Origin: Desulfurobacteriaceae bacterium | GTDB taxonomy: Bacteria; Aquificota; Aquificia; Desulfurobacteriales; Desulfurobacteriaceae | Assembly: GCA_026987115.1 (NCBI GenBank) | Contig: JALSNF010000048.1 | Location: 1-64,000, forward strand | DNA length: 64,000 nucleotides | Direction: 5' to 3' | Shown here: in pieces, positions 9,900 through 19,401 of the stretch | Layout of the letters: each line of letters begins with the position of its first letter | How positions within the stretch are numbered: position 1 is the first letter of the stretch | Position numbers and translations under genes: made by a program | Notes under the pieces: model-generated | The model's database searches: none | Told to the model about the DNA's origin: nothing | Seen by the model: only the letters and a program-made list of their open reading frames with translations

Positions 9900-10361
9900 C
9901 TACTCCTCTTCAATAAGCTTTAGTCTCTCTTCGGGAGTTATTATCTGAGTTATCTCAACTCCGTAGCTATCGTTAACCATATAAAGCTTGCCTTTTGCAA
10001 CGAGCTTACCGTTAATCTTAATGTCAACTGGCTCGTCAATTAACCTGTCAAGCTCAATAACGCTATTTGCGTGAAGGTTCAAAATCTCCTCTAAAGGAAG
10101 TTTAGTTGAGCCTATTTCAACCATAACTTCTAGAGGAACATCCTTTAAAAGCTCAAACTTCCCTTCACAGCTCTTTTCTTCCTGCTCAGGTTGAGACTCT
10201 TCCTCCTTCTTATCTTCACTAGAGGAACTTTCCTGCTCCTTTAAAGCTTCCTGCCAAGCGGCCATAACATCTTCTTCAGAGCTACTTTCCTTCTCCTGCT
10301 CTTTTAGAGCCTCTTCCCATTCCTTGGCTAGCTCCTCTTGACTCTTCTCTTCCTCTGCCAT
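9900..10361 (-). CDS. fliN: Flagellar motor switch protein FliN
   Basis: C-terminal SpoA domain (LKDVPLEVMVEIGSTKLPLEEILNL...ITPEERL); acidic N-terminus. Confidence 0.92.
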   Translation of the reverse strand: MAEEEKSQEELAKEWEEALKEQEKESSSEEDVMAAWQEALKEQESSSSEDKKEEESQPEQEEKSCEGKFELLKDVPLEVMVEIGSTKLPLEEILNLHANSVIELDRLIDEPVDIKINGKLVAKGKLYMVNDSYGVEITQIITPEERLKLIEEE

Positions 10362-11304
10362 CTTTCTCTACCTCTTCCTGAATTAAGGCTGCAAAGTGAT
10401 TTCTAACTTTTCCGAGCTTTGCTAAGAACTTAGGTCTTCCCTCAACCAAAAGGTTTATACTAGAGTCTTTTGAAACATCTAAACTCAATTTTTCACCGAC
10501 TTTCCAAGCAAGAATTTCTCTTAAAAAGTACTTCTTCTTGACAAGCTCCAAAGACACCTTTAACTTTGTTTTTAAGAGCTTCTCCTTAAGGTAGTTCTCC
10601 CAAACAGGGTCTCTTTCTGCAAAGAGAGCTTCAGAAAATATTATCTCTTTTATGGGCATAAACATTCCATAAGGGAAACAGAAGAAGAAAGGAGCCTCAT
10701 AGCCGTCTATGTCCATACTACACTCAACTACTATTACTTTTTCGTTTCCTGAAACTACCCTTGCAAGTGTAGGGTTTAACTCCATACCCTTGAGCTCAAT
10801 TTCTACGGGATAGACGTTTTCCCAGACTTCTTTAAAGCTTTCAAGGGCAAGTTTAACTATGTCTTCTATTACTTTGGTTTCAAGTTTGGTAAATTCTCTA
10901 CCTTCTATTTTGAAAGGTTTTGCCGGGCCTCCAAACATCACGCTAATAATTACGAAAACGAGCCGTGAGTCTAAAACTAAAAGGAAGCTCTCTTTAAAAG
11001 GCCTCATTGAAACTACGTTGTAGCTTGCCGGCATAGGTATTTTTGATATAAAAGAGTTAAACCTTGTTATGTAGAGGCTTTCTTTAGTAATCATTCCTAC
11101 CTGAGGAACGAGTCTCCTTATAGATTCTCTGTAAATCTTGACCCACCGTTCAAAAAGGAGCTCAAGACCGGGAATTCCTCCCTTCCTTATGTGCTCAACT
11201 TGAGAAAAGTCAAAAGGATGAACTCCGCTTTTTTCCTCCTTTTCTTCCTTTCCTCCTCCTAAAAGGGCATCTATCTCCTCTTGAGAGAGGAATTCTTCAG
11301 ACAC
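10282..11304 (-). CDS. fliM: Flagellar motor switch protein FliM
   Basis: N-terminal LSQEEIDALLGG; YDFSQ/HPFDFSQVEHIRKG. Confidence 0.95.
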   Translation of the reverse strand: MSEEFLSQEEIDALLGGGKEEKEEKSGVHPFDFSQVEHIRKGGIPGLELLFERWVKIYRESIRRLVPQVGMITKESLYITRFNSFISKIPMPASYNVVSMRPFKESFLLVLDSRLVFVIISVMFGGPAKPFKIEGREFTKLETKVIEDIVKLALESFKEVWENVYPVEIELKGMELNPTLARVVSGNEKVIVVECSMDIDGYEAPFFFCFPYGMFMPIKEIIFSEALFAERDPVWENYLKEKLLKTKLKVSLELVKKKYFLREILAWKVGEKLSLDVSKDSSINLLVEGRPKFLAKLGKVRNHFAALIQEEVEKDGRGREESRGASQGMGRGSKRAGEGK

Positions 11305-11318
11305 TAAAACCTCCCAGT

Positions 11319-12353
11319 TTAAAGGAGCTCCTCAGAACCCCCAATCTCTATTTTACCCTCATCTGCAAGTCTCTTTATTATAGCAATGACCTTTTTACGG
11401 GCCCTTTCAACATCTGATTTCTTTACGGGGCCAAGAGCTTCAAGGTCTTCAAGGAACATCTGAGCGGCCCTCTTAGACATGTTTGACAGGAACTTATCAA
11501 GTATTTCTTGGGGAGCTCCCTTTAAGGCAAGCATAAGGTCGTTTTTATCAACAGCTTTAAGCACCTCAATAATAGCCCTGTTGTCAAGTTTAACTATATC
11601 CTCAAACTTAAACATTCTCTCTTCAATAGCATCTGCTAGGGAAGAATTCTCCTTTCTTATATCCTCTAAAAGCTCATTTGCCATCTCTTTTGGCAAGTTA
11701 TTTACTATTTCTGCCGCAATATCTATACCGCTTAAGGTCTGCTCCTTACCTGCACCTATGTTGGTTAGTTCTTCCTCTAAAGTTTCAGTAACTATCTTTA
11801 AAGTTTTCATTGATATTTTCTCAAGCTGAGCAAGCCTTTTTATAACCTCTTCTTGAACATTCGTAACCCCAAGTCTTTTAGGCAAATACTGTATTACCTC
11901 AGCAGCCTTCATAGGGGGAAGCTGTGAAAGGATTATGGCTATTATCTGTGGGTGTTCTTTCTCTATTAGTTTTGCAATAAACTTTGGGTCCATCTTCTGG
12001 AGCTCTTCAAATATAACCTTACCACTTTCAGAAAGCATAGTCTCTTCTAAGAGCTCCTGAAGCTTATCCGGCGGCAAAGCCTTTTCAAGTAGTTTTCTAA
12101 GCTCTTCTGGAGCAGTCTTAAGAGGAGCTATCTCTGAAAGCTCATCAAGGGCTTCTTGAAGGACAAGCTTAACCATATCCTTTTTTATAGCTCCAAGGGA
12201 TAGAATAGTCTTTGCAAGCCTCGTAAGCTCGTGCTCCTTCAAGTTCTTAATAACGTTAACCGCAATGTCCTCAGGAAGGGTAAGCAATAGTATTGCAGCC
12301 TTTTGAGCTCCGGTAATTCTCTCCGTTTTGTGCTTTTGGACTTCCTCTGCCAT
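11319..12353 (-). CDS. fliG: Flagellar motor switch protein FliG
   Basis: TGAQKAAILLLTLPEDIA; EHPQIIAIILSQLPP; C-terminal charged motor domain. Confidence 0.97.
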   Translation of the reverse strand: MAEEVQKHKTERITGAQKAAILLLTLPEDIAVNVIKNLKEHELTRLAKTILSLGAIKKDMVKLVLQEALDELSEIAPLKTAPEELRKLLEKALPPDKLQELLEETMLSESGKVIFEELQKMDPKFIAKLIEKEHPQIIAIILSQLPPMKAAEVIQYLPKRLGVTNVQEEVIKRLAQLEKISMKTLKIVTETLEEELTNIGAGKEQTLSGIDIAAEIVNNLPKEMANELLEDIRKENSSLADAIEERMFKFEDIVKLDNRAIIEVLKAVDKNDLMLALKGAPQEILDKFLSNMSKRAAQMFLEDLEALGPVKKSDVERARKKVIAIIKRLADEGKIEIGGSEELL

Positions 12354-12364
12354 TTAACTCCTAA

Positions 12365-12871
12365 CTAGTGCTTTTTATGGCTAAAGTAAAGGGCAAGGGC
12401 AAGCATTAAAATTCCAACTGCCAGGTAAAGGATTTCTAGGGCAGTTTTATAAACTATGTGAATTGCGTATTTAAAAAAGGTAACAATTAGAACCATTAAA
12501 ACTACCTTCGCAAGCTTCTCCTTGAGGTCGTCCAAAGAGTGAATTGCAAGTATTTTAGAGGAGTTCTCGTCGTTTTCCGCCTCATCTATCTTGCTTATAA
12601 AGAGCTCGTAAAGACCTAGGGAGAAAATTATTAAAACTGTAGCAATCAAGTAAAGGTCTATAGAGCCTACTATCGTTCCCACCATAGTTTCGTGCTGACG
12701 AGGAGAGACATGAAAACCTGAAAAGAGGAGCTCTTTAAGAGGTTCTAGAATTTCTAAAGACGCAACTAAAAACAGACTCAAAGCAGCAACTAAGGAGAAA
12801 ATCACGGCAAATATAACCATCCAACGGCTTCTCCAGAGTAAAGCCTCAAACAGCCTTTCAATTGGGTTCAT
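12365..12871 (-). CDS. YqhA family (UPF0114) membrane protein
   Basis: 168 aa, four TM segments, ESLLWRSRW-like start (EALLWRSRWMVIFAVIFSL). Confidence 0.7.
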   Translation of the reverse strand: MNPIERLFEALLWRSRWMVIFAVIFSLVAALSLFLVASLEILEPLKELLFSGFHVSPRQHETMVGTIVGSIDLYLIATVLIIFSLGLYELFISKIDEAENDENSSKILAIHSLDDLKEKLAKVVLMVLIVTFFKYAIHIVYKTALEILYLAVGILMLALALYFSHKKH

Positions 12872-14235
12872 TAAAAACCTCCAAAGACTGCGTGCTCAAC
12901 GTAAAAGAGGAGTATAGCAACTATAACGGTAACCGCAGCAACGGGAGTTCCATACTTCATAAACCTGAAGAAGTCTATTTTGTAGCCGTTCCTGTCTGCA
13001 ATATCCGCAGCAACTATGTTAGCCGAAGCTCCTATTAGGGTTAGATTGCCTCCTAAACAAGCGCCTAAAGAGAGAGCCCACCACAAGGGGTCCATAACGC
13101 TTCCCATTTGGGCTTCCATCCCTTTTAGAACATAGGCCATAGACATCGTAAAGGGTATGTTGTCAACAAAACCTGAAATTAGAGCCGAGGTAAAGCCTAT
13201 GATGAGTATTCCGTGGTGGATGTTCTTTCCTATCTCCTCAATTAACCACTTTGCAGCAATTTCAAAAACTCCGTTAGCTTCAAGAGCTCCAACCACCATA
13301 AAGAGGCCCATAAAGAAGATAAGAGTAGTCCACTCTACTTTCTCAAGTATCCAAGCAGGGGAAAGACCGCTTATTAGAGCAAGGATTGTAGCCATTAAAA
13401 GGGCTATAACTCCGGGCTCTAAACCTATTTTGTGGCCGACTATGAACAAAACGATTGTTATCAGGAAAACGGAAACGGACTTTTTCATTAACTTCCTGTC
13501 TAAAAGGGACTCCTCCACTTCTCCTGCAAGTATCTCTTTTAACTCCTTTTCGGAGACTTCAGACTTAAAGAAGCCTCCCTTAGCCATAAGGAAGTGCATT
13601 ACCATAAGACCAAGTATAAAGGCAAGTATTGCATAAGGAGCAACTTCTATTAGGAAGTCGTTAAAGGTTTTCCCTGCAATACTACCTATAATTATGTTTG
13701 GAGGGTCTCCAATTAAGGTAGCAGTACCTCCAGTATTTGAAGCAAGGACTATGGCTATAAGGTACGGAATCGGGTTAAGCTTAAGTTTCTCGGCAATATT
13801 TATCATTACCGGAGCCATAAAGAGAACCGTAGTCACGTTATCTAAAAACGCAGAAAAGAGCGCAGTAAGGAGAGAGAAAATCCACAGAACTTTAACCGGG
13901 GAGCCTTTTGTGAGCTTTACTGCCTTTGTGGCAACTATGTTAAAGAAACCGCTCTTTCCCATAACGGTAACTATGTTCATCATTCCAAAAAGAAGGAGAA
14001 TCGTGTTCTGGTCTATTGCCTCCCACGCCTTTTCGGGGGTTATTACGCCTATAACCAAAACTAAAGAAGCCCCTATAAGGGCAGCTATAGTCCTGTGAAA
14101 GAACTTCTCAAGGAGAATCATTAAGTAGGTAAGAAGGAAAAGTAAAACGCTAATTTCAGCAAGCTCTATCTTGGTAAAGTGCAGGTGAAAGGCGGAAATT
14201 AGCCCTCCTACCTCTCCTCCGCCGTGGCCTTCCAT
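12871..14235 (-). CDS. nhaD: NhaD-type Na+/H+ antiporter (ArsB/NhaD family)
   Basis: 454 aa, DNVTTVLFMAPV, SNTGGTATLIGDPPNIIIG, GACLGGNLTLIGASANIVA. Confidence 0.85.
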   Translation of the reverse strand: MEGHGGGEVGGLISAFHLHFTKIELAEISVLLFLLTYLMILLEKFFHRTIAALIGASLVLVIGVITPEKAWEAIDQNTILLLFGMMNIVTVMGKSGFFNIVATKAVKLTKGSPVKVLWIFSLLTALFSAFLDNVTTVLFMAPVMINIAEKLKLNPIPYLIAIVLASNTGGTATLIGDPPNIIIGSIAGKTFNDFLIEVAPYAILAFILGLMVMHFLMAKGGFFKSEVSEKELKEILAGEVEESLLDRKLMKKSVSVFLITIVLFIVGHKIGLEPGVIALLMATILALISGLSPAWILEKVEWTTLIFFMGLFMVVGALEANGVFEIAAKWLIEEIGKNIHHGILIIGFTSALISGFVDNIPFTMSMAYVLKGMEAQMGSVMDPLWWALSLGACLGGNLTLIGASANIVAADIADRNGYKIDFFRFMKYGTPVAAVTVIVAILLFYVEHAVFGGF

Positions 14236-15788
14236 AGCTCCTCCCAGTCCTTAATTAAATCTTCAGCCGCTTTTAAACTTGCCTCTGAAGTTTTCCCAGA
14301 TATCATAACAGAGAGTTCCTTTAAGAGCTCCTCTCCTTTTAGTTCTTTAATCAAAGTTTCCTCTCCCTTTCTGTAGAGCTTAAAGACCTTGTCTGCAGCA
14401 GCTACAACTTGGGGAGAGTGGCTAACTGCTATAACCTGTCTTTTCCTGCTTATCCCTTTAAGTTTTTCGGCAACCTTTTTAAGGATTTTACCTGAAATCC
14501 CGGAGTCTATCTCGTCAAAAACCATTACCGAGACGCCGGGAGACAAGTAGTTTAAAACTGAAAGTAGAAACCTTGAGAGCTCCCCTCCAGATATAGACTC
14601 AGAAAGAGAAGAAAGGGGCAGTTTAGGGTTTCCAGAAAAGAGGAAATTGACCCTTTCCAGTCCGTAAGGTTCAGGCTCTTTTTCCTTTATGAACTCAACT
14701 TCAAACTTCGCTCCTTCAAGTCCTAACTCCTTAAATTCTTCTTTTAGAAACTCTTTAAGCCTAAAGGCCCCTTCTTTCCTAAGAGAGGAGAGCTCCCTTC
14801 CTACCTTAAAGAGCTCCTGCCTTAACTCCTTTACCTTCTTATCCTTTTCCTCTATAAGCTCTTCTCCCCTCTCAAGCCTACTTAACTCTTCTTTAGCCCT
14901 CTTCAAGAAGTCCATTATTTCAGAGTAGGAGCTTCCGTACTTCCTCTTAAGCTTCTCTATCTGGTAGAGCCTTTCTTCAATCTCTGAAAGGGAGAGCTCT
15001 GTTTCGGGAACTTCTATCTCCCTTTCTATGCGGGAAACTACGCCCTCAAGGAGGTAATACACCTCCTCAAGCTCCTTCTCAATTTCAGGGAAAAGGGAGC
15101 TCCTTTCAAACTCCCTTAAGACTTCAGAAATTAAAGAAGAGGCGTTTACCTCTCCCTCAGAAAGGAGGTAAAGGCTCTTTTCCCTTAAACTCCTTATCTC
15201 TTCCGCCTTTGAAACAAGCTCCTTTAACCTTAAGAGCTCTTCTTCCTCTCCCTCTTTAAGGTCTGCCTCCTCTATCTCTGAAATTTGAAATCTTAAAAGG
15301 TCTATCTCTCCTTGGTTTAGCTTTGACTTTAAGTCCTGTAGCTCCTTTAAAGCCTTAAGGTAGCTAAGGTAGAGCTCCCTATACTCCTTTAACTTCTCCT
15401 TACACCTTCCAAACTCATCTACCAAGGAGAGCTGGTAAGAGGGTTTTAGGAGCTCCTGAGAAAGCCTTTGGGACTGAAAGAGGACAAGCTTCCCTATAAG
15501 GTGGGAAACCCTTTTTTGGGGAACCCTCATTCCGTTAAGGAAAAACCTTGAACGGGAGGACTTGAACTCTCTCCTAAAGGTAATCTCCTCACCGTTTACG
15601 CGAAAAACCCCTTCAACGAAAGTTCCCTCCTTAACGAAGGGAAAACTCTTTCCTTTAAGGAAGTTTATTGAATTAAGGAGCAAAGACTTCCCGGTTCCAG
15701 ACTCTCCTATTATCACGTTTAAACCGGGAGAAAAGAGAAGTTCCCCCTTTATACCTCCAAACTCGCTTACCCTCAGCTCTTCAATCAT
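14208..15788 (-). CDS. recN: DNA repair protein RecN
   Basis: SMC-like: GESGTGKSLLLNSI, coiled coil, SGGELSRFLLS, VMVFDEIDSGISG. Confidence 0.95.
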   Translation of the reverse strand: MIEELRVSEFGGIKGELLFSPGLNVIIGESGTGKSLLLNSINFLKGKSFPFVKEGTFVEGVFRVNGEEITFRREFKSSRSRFFLNGMRVPQKRVSHLIGKLVLFQSQRLSQELLKPSYQLSLVDEFGRCKEKLKEYRELYLSYLKALKELQDLKSKLNQGEIDLLRFQISEIEEADLKEGEEEELLRLKELVSKAEEIRSLREKSLYLLSEGEVNASSLISEVLREFERSSLFPEIEKELEEVYYLLEGVVSRIEREIEVPETELSLSEIEERLYQIEKLKRKYGSSYSEIMDFLKRAKEELSRLERGEELIEEKDKKVKELRQELFKVGRELSSLRKEGAFRLKEFLKEEFKELGLEGAKFEVEFIKEKEPEPYGLERVNFLFSGNPKLPLSSLSESISGGELSRFLLSVLNYLSPGVSVMVFDEIDSGISGKILKKVAEKLKGISRKRQVIAVSHSPQVVAAADKVFKLYRKGEETLIKELKGEELLKELSVMISGKTSEASLKAAEDLIKDWEELWKATAEER

Positions 15789-15791
15789 TAC

Positions 15792-16379
15792 CTAAGACTC
15801 TAAAACGCGGGAGAGTTCTTTTAAAAGTCTATCTCTGCCTTCTCTGGTCTTTGAAGAGAAAGGGATTACGCTAACAGAAGGATTACCCAAGGACTTCTTA
15901 ATCCTCTCCTCAAGGGAGCTCCTTTCTTTCTTCTTCAGCTTGTCAACCTTAGTTGCAACTACGACATAGGGAATACTGTAGTACTCAAGCCATTCTTTCA
16001 TCTGAACGTCCTTTTCGGTAGGCCCAACCTTTGAATCAACAAGTAGAAAAACTCCCTTTAGTTTATCGTTATCCCTTAAATAGGACTCTATAAGCTCCTG
16101 CCACCTCTTCTTTTCCGACAGGGGAAGCTTAGCAAAGCCGTAGCCTGGAAGGTCAACCAAGAAGAACTTGTTGTTAACCAGATAGAAGTTAACAGAGCGG
16201 GTCTTCCCAGGTTTAGAGCTCACTTTAGCAAGTTTAAAGTTATTGGCCAGAGCATTTAAGAGTGAAGACTTCCCAACGTTAGAACGCCCCACAAAGGCAA
16301 CCTGACTATAGGGCGTTTGTGGAATTTCAGAAGGAGCGTAAACGGTCTTATAGAGCTCCACCTTCTTAATTTTCATCAT
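15792..16379 (-). CDS. engB: Ribosome biogenesis GTPase EngB (YihA/YsxC)
   Basis: GRSNVGKSSLLNAL, PGKTRSVNFY, DLPGYGFAKL, TKVDK. Confidence 0.95.
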   Translation of the reverse strand: MMKIKKVELYKTVYAPSEIPQTPYSQVAFVGRSNVGKSSLLNALANNFKLAKVSSKPGKTRSVNFYLVNNKFFLVDLPGYGFAKLPLSEKKRWQELIESYLRDNDKLKGVFLLVDSKVGPTEKDVQMKEWLEYYSIPYVVVATKVDKLKKKERSSLEERIKKSLGNPSVSVIPFSSKTREGRDRLLKELSRVLES

Positions 16380-16945
16380 TCCTTTAAGAGTTCGTTAACG
16401 GCTTTATCAAACAGGCTTTCGTAAGAGGGAGTAAAGCCGACTTCGTAGTACCTTAACCTTCCCTCTTTATCAATTATGTAGGTCTGGGGAATAGAGTCCA
16501 TCCGGGTTATCTTCCCGGCGTAGTTATCCCAGGCGTCTTCAGGAGCAGGACCTACCGGATAGGTTATTCCCATTTCCTGAGCAAAAGGCTTTAGCTTCTC
16601 AGGTGATTGGCCAGTATAGTCAACAGAAAGACCTATTACCACCACCTTACCGCCGTACTTTCTGTAAATGTTCTCAAGGACTGGAATTTCAGCCCTGCAA
16701 GGAGGACAGTAAGTCCCGAAGAACTGGACTATAACAACCTTTCCTCTATAGTCTGAAAGCTTGTGAACTTTACCGTTTACGTCTGTGAACGAGAAGTTAT
16801 AGGCTAAGTCTTGAGCTTTCTCCGTTTTAGAAGCTGATTCCTTTTGAGTTTTTACGGGAGTTTTAGAACTCGTTTCTCCCTTTTTCTCACAACCAGAAAA
16901 GGAAAGCAAAGAGAAAACTAAAGTAGCGGCTAGAAGCTTTTTCAT
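16376..16945 (-). CDS. tlpA: TlpA/ResA-like thioredoxin-fold lipoprotein
   Basis: Likely start MKKLLAATLVFSLLSFSGC (lipobox); FGTYCPPCRAEIPVLE active site. ORF-track start (17020) overlaps trxB. Confidence 0.85.
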   Translation of the reverse strand: MKKLLAATLVFSLLSFSGCEKKGETSSKTPVKTQKESASKTEKAQDLAYNFSFTDVNGKVHKLSDYRGKVVIVQFFGTYCPPCRAEIPVLENIYRKYGGKVVVIGLSVDYTGQSPEKLKPFAQEMGITYPVGPAPEDAWDNYAGKITRMDSIPQTYIIDKEGRLRYYEVGFTPSYESLFDKAVNELLKE

Positions 16946-16949
16946 CCCA

Positions 16950-17870
16950 TTACTCCTTCTCTTCAAGGAATTTAGTTGCAGACATTGCAGCAACGGCACC
17001 GTCAGAAGCGGCAGTAACAACCTGCCTTAAAGGTTTACTCCTTACATCTCCAACGGCAAAAAGGCCGGGAGTTTTCGTCCTCATCTCCTCGTCTGTAATT
17101 ATAAAACCTGCAGGGTCAGTATCTACAAGGTGAAGAATAGGAGAGACGTTAGGCTCGTTCCCGATAAAGATAAATACGCCGTCAACTGGAAGTTCCATCT
17201 CTTCTCCAGTCTTAACGTCCTTTAGCGTCAAAGAGTCAACAAAGTCCCTACCGTTTATTGAAAGGACAACTTTATTAAGTAGGAGCTCTATCTTCTCGTT
17301 CCTCTTAACCCTGCTCTGAATTACCTTAACCGCTCTAAACTTATCTCTTCTGTGAATCAGGTAAACCTTCTTTGCAAACTTAGTAAGGTAAAGGGACTCT
17401 TCAAGTGCAGAGTCTCCGCCACCTACAACGGCAACGACCCTGTCTTTAAAGAACGCTCCATCGCAGACTGCACAGTAGGAAACTCCCCTTCCTAAGAACT
17501 CAACCTCTCCCGGAACGCCAAGCTTTCTCGGGTTTGAGCCTGCAGCCCATATAAGGGTTTTCCCCCTAAACTCCCCTTGGTCAGTTTTAACTAAAAAGAG
17601 CTCCCCGTCTAAGCTAACCTCGTTTACGGTATGACCAACTTCTATCTTGGCACCAAACTTTTCAGCGTGCTTGCGGAACTTCTCAGAGAGCTCAAAACCG
17701 CTAACGCTCTCGTAAAAGCCAGGGTAGTTTTCAATCTCTTCGGTTATAAGGAGCTGGCCTCCGGGCATTCTGTCTAGTATTAAGGTCTTTAACTCTGAAC
17801 GGCCGGCGTATATACCGGCCGCAAGGCCACCTGGACCTGCTCCAACTATGATAACGTCCCAAACTTCCAT
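16950..17870 (-). CDS. trxB: Thioredoxin reductase
   Basis: GAGPGGLAAGIYAGR, SYCAVCDGAFF, TPGLFAVGDVR. Confidence 0.95.
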   Translation of the reverse strand: MEVWDVIIVGAGPGGLAAGIYAGRSELKTLILDRMPGGQLLITEEIENYPGFYESVSGFELSEKFRKHAEKFGAKIEVGHTVNEVSLDGELFLVKTDQGEFRGKTLIWAAGSNPRKLGVPGEVEFLGRGVSYCAVCDGAFFKDRVVAVVGGGDSALEESLYLTKFAKKVYLIHRRDKFRAVKVIQSRVKRNEKIELLLNKVVLSINGRDFVDSLTLKDVKTGEEMELPVDGVFIFIGNEPNVSPILHLVDTDPAGFIITDEEMRTKTPGLFAVGDVRSKPLRQVVTAASDGAVAAMSATKFLEEKE

Positions 17871-17873
17871 AAA

Positions 17874-18200
17874 CTACTCTCCTAAAACTCTCTCTATCAT
17901 ACTTTCAAAAACTGCCTTTGGCTGAAGGCCGACCTTAACGTCTGCAACGTCTCCGTTAACAAACAGCATTACGGTAGGAATTCCCCTTATTCCGTACTGC
18001 ATGGCAACCATAGGAAGCTCGTCAGTATTTACCTTAACGACCTTTACCCTTCCTTCGTACTCCTGAGCAAGTTCGTCAATGGTTGGAGCCAACATCCTAC
18101 AAGGGCCACACCAAGGAGCCCAGAAGTCAACTAAAACTGGAATTTCAGACTGGAGAACTTCCCTTTCAAACTCTTCCACCGTGCGAATCTCTTGAGCCAT
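17874..18200 (-). CDS. trxA: Thioredoxin
   Basis: [33 protein letters not shown]. Confidence 0.97.
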   Translation of the reverse strand: MAQEIRTVEEFEREVLQSEIPVLVDFWAPWCGPCRMLAPTIDELAQEYEGRVKVVKVNTDELPMVAMQYGIRGIPTVMLFVNGDVADVKVGLQPKAVFESMIERVLGE

Positions 18201-18472
18201 TACTTTACCTCCTCTTTTATGAGATTAATTAGTTTAATAACTACAGGCATTTCCACTTTGTAGCAGGTCTTAACCCCCTCTTTCCTATAAGATATTATCC
18301 CCGCCTCTTTAAGTATGTTAATGTGCTGGGAAACTGTAGGCTGCGGCACTTTAAGCTCCTGCCATATATCTTTAACGCACTTTTCTCCATCTGAGAGGTA
18401 ATTTATAATTCTAATTCTAGTAGGATGGCTTAAGGCCTTAAATATCTCAGCCATCCTCTCTTCACCTGCCAC
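18200..18472 (-). CDS. ArsR/SmtB family transcriptional regulator
   Basis: Winged [54 protein letters not shown] start at 18472 or ATG at 18454. Confidence 0.92.
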   Translation of the reverse strand: MAGEERMAEIFKALSHPTRIRIINYLSDGEKCVKDIWQELKVPQPTVSQHINILKEAGIISYRKEGVKTCYKVEMPVVIKLINLIKEEVK

Positions 18473-18505
18473 TCCCTTCCTCCAGAAGTAATTTAATGAA
18501 ATTCT

Positions 18506-18524
18506 ATCATAGTTAATATATGAT
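18506..18524. promoter_or_regulatory. Candidate arsR operator: perfect dyad ATCATA-N7-TATGAT
   Basis: ATCATAGTTAATATATGAT on +; lies just upstream of arsR, overlapping the 3' end of the upstream MEMO gene; -10-like TAGAAT (minus) at 18501-18506 abuts it. Confidence 0.5.
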
Positions 18525-19322
18525 TATTCCTCCGTAGCCCACAACTTGCCGGTAGTCTCCCGTAACGTCTCCAGATGTCCTGTACATTACAAGCTCTGCT
18601 CCGGTAGCCCCCAGGTGTTTTGCGGCTATGAGACCTACGGTGGCAGGGATTACTCCACACATAGTTATGTTGTAAGAGTGGACCCTCTCGTAGAGCTCTT
18701 GAGGGTCAAGGTTTAAAATTGCATCAATTGCAAGGGAATCAAGTTTCTCTGCCACTTCTTGACTTACGTAGTGGGAAAAGTCGGTGCTTATTACCATAAG
18801 AGCCTCTTCTTCTTGAGAAGAGATTACCTCTGCAAGGGCCTCTCCCGCTTCTTGGCACTCTAAATAGGAAACGTGCTGAAAAACTATAGGAACTATGGAG
18901 AGGTCGTCCCTGTAGCCTGAACAATGTTGAAGAAAGGGGAGCTGAACTTCTAAGGAGTGTTCGTAGATGTGAGCAGTAGCGTCAGCTTCAAAGGGACCTT
19001 TCTGAAGGAGCTCTGAAGCAAATTCCTCATTTACAGGCACTTCTCCAAGGGGAGTTAACCAGACCCCTTCCGGGTAGAGGGAAATAGGCCTCCCAAGTCC
19101 CGTATGGTTAGGACCCATTACAACGTTGGTAGAGGGAATGACTACCCTACTGTAAACTTCCCCTGCAACTTTACCAGAATATATGTAGCCTGCATGGGGA
19201 ACTACAACTGCTTTCGCCTTTAATTTTGGGAGCTCTCTCCTACAGAAAGATTCAAGGTAGGCCTTAAGCTGAGCTGGAGCTCCCGGGTAAAACTGCCCAG
19301 CAACTGCCGGATACCTTACCAT
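18513..19322 (-). CDS. MEMO1 family protein (AmmeMemoRadiSam system protein B)
   Basis: RYPAVAGQFYPG, VVPHAGYIYSGKVAGEVYSR, GPNHTGLG, STDFSHYV. Confidence 0.92.
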   Translation of the reverse strand: MVRYPAVAGQFYPGAPAQLKAYLESFCRRELPKLKAKAVVVPHAGYIYSGKVAGEVYSRVVIPSTNVVMGPNHTGLGRPISLYPEGVWLTPLGEVPVNEEFASELLQKGPFEADATAHIYEHSLEVQLPFLQHCSGYRDDLSIVPIVFQHVSYLECQEAGEALAEVISSQEEEALMVISTDFSHYVSQEVAEKLDSLAIDAILNLDPQELYERVHSYNITMCGVIPATVGLIAAKHLGATGAELVMYRTSGDVTGDYRQVVGYGGIIIY

Positions 19323-19401
19323 CTCTCCCTCCTAAAGAGTTTGTTGTGGACTTTACCTAATCTTATATTTATTCCTGGAACTTTCCAGAAGGGGAGAGAG
19401 A

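Noticed and set aside
13157-14098. Plus-strand ORFs at 13157..13636 and 13694..14098
   Set aside because: Antisense to the well-supported NhaD-type CDS; compositionally shadow-like with no recognisable domain.
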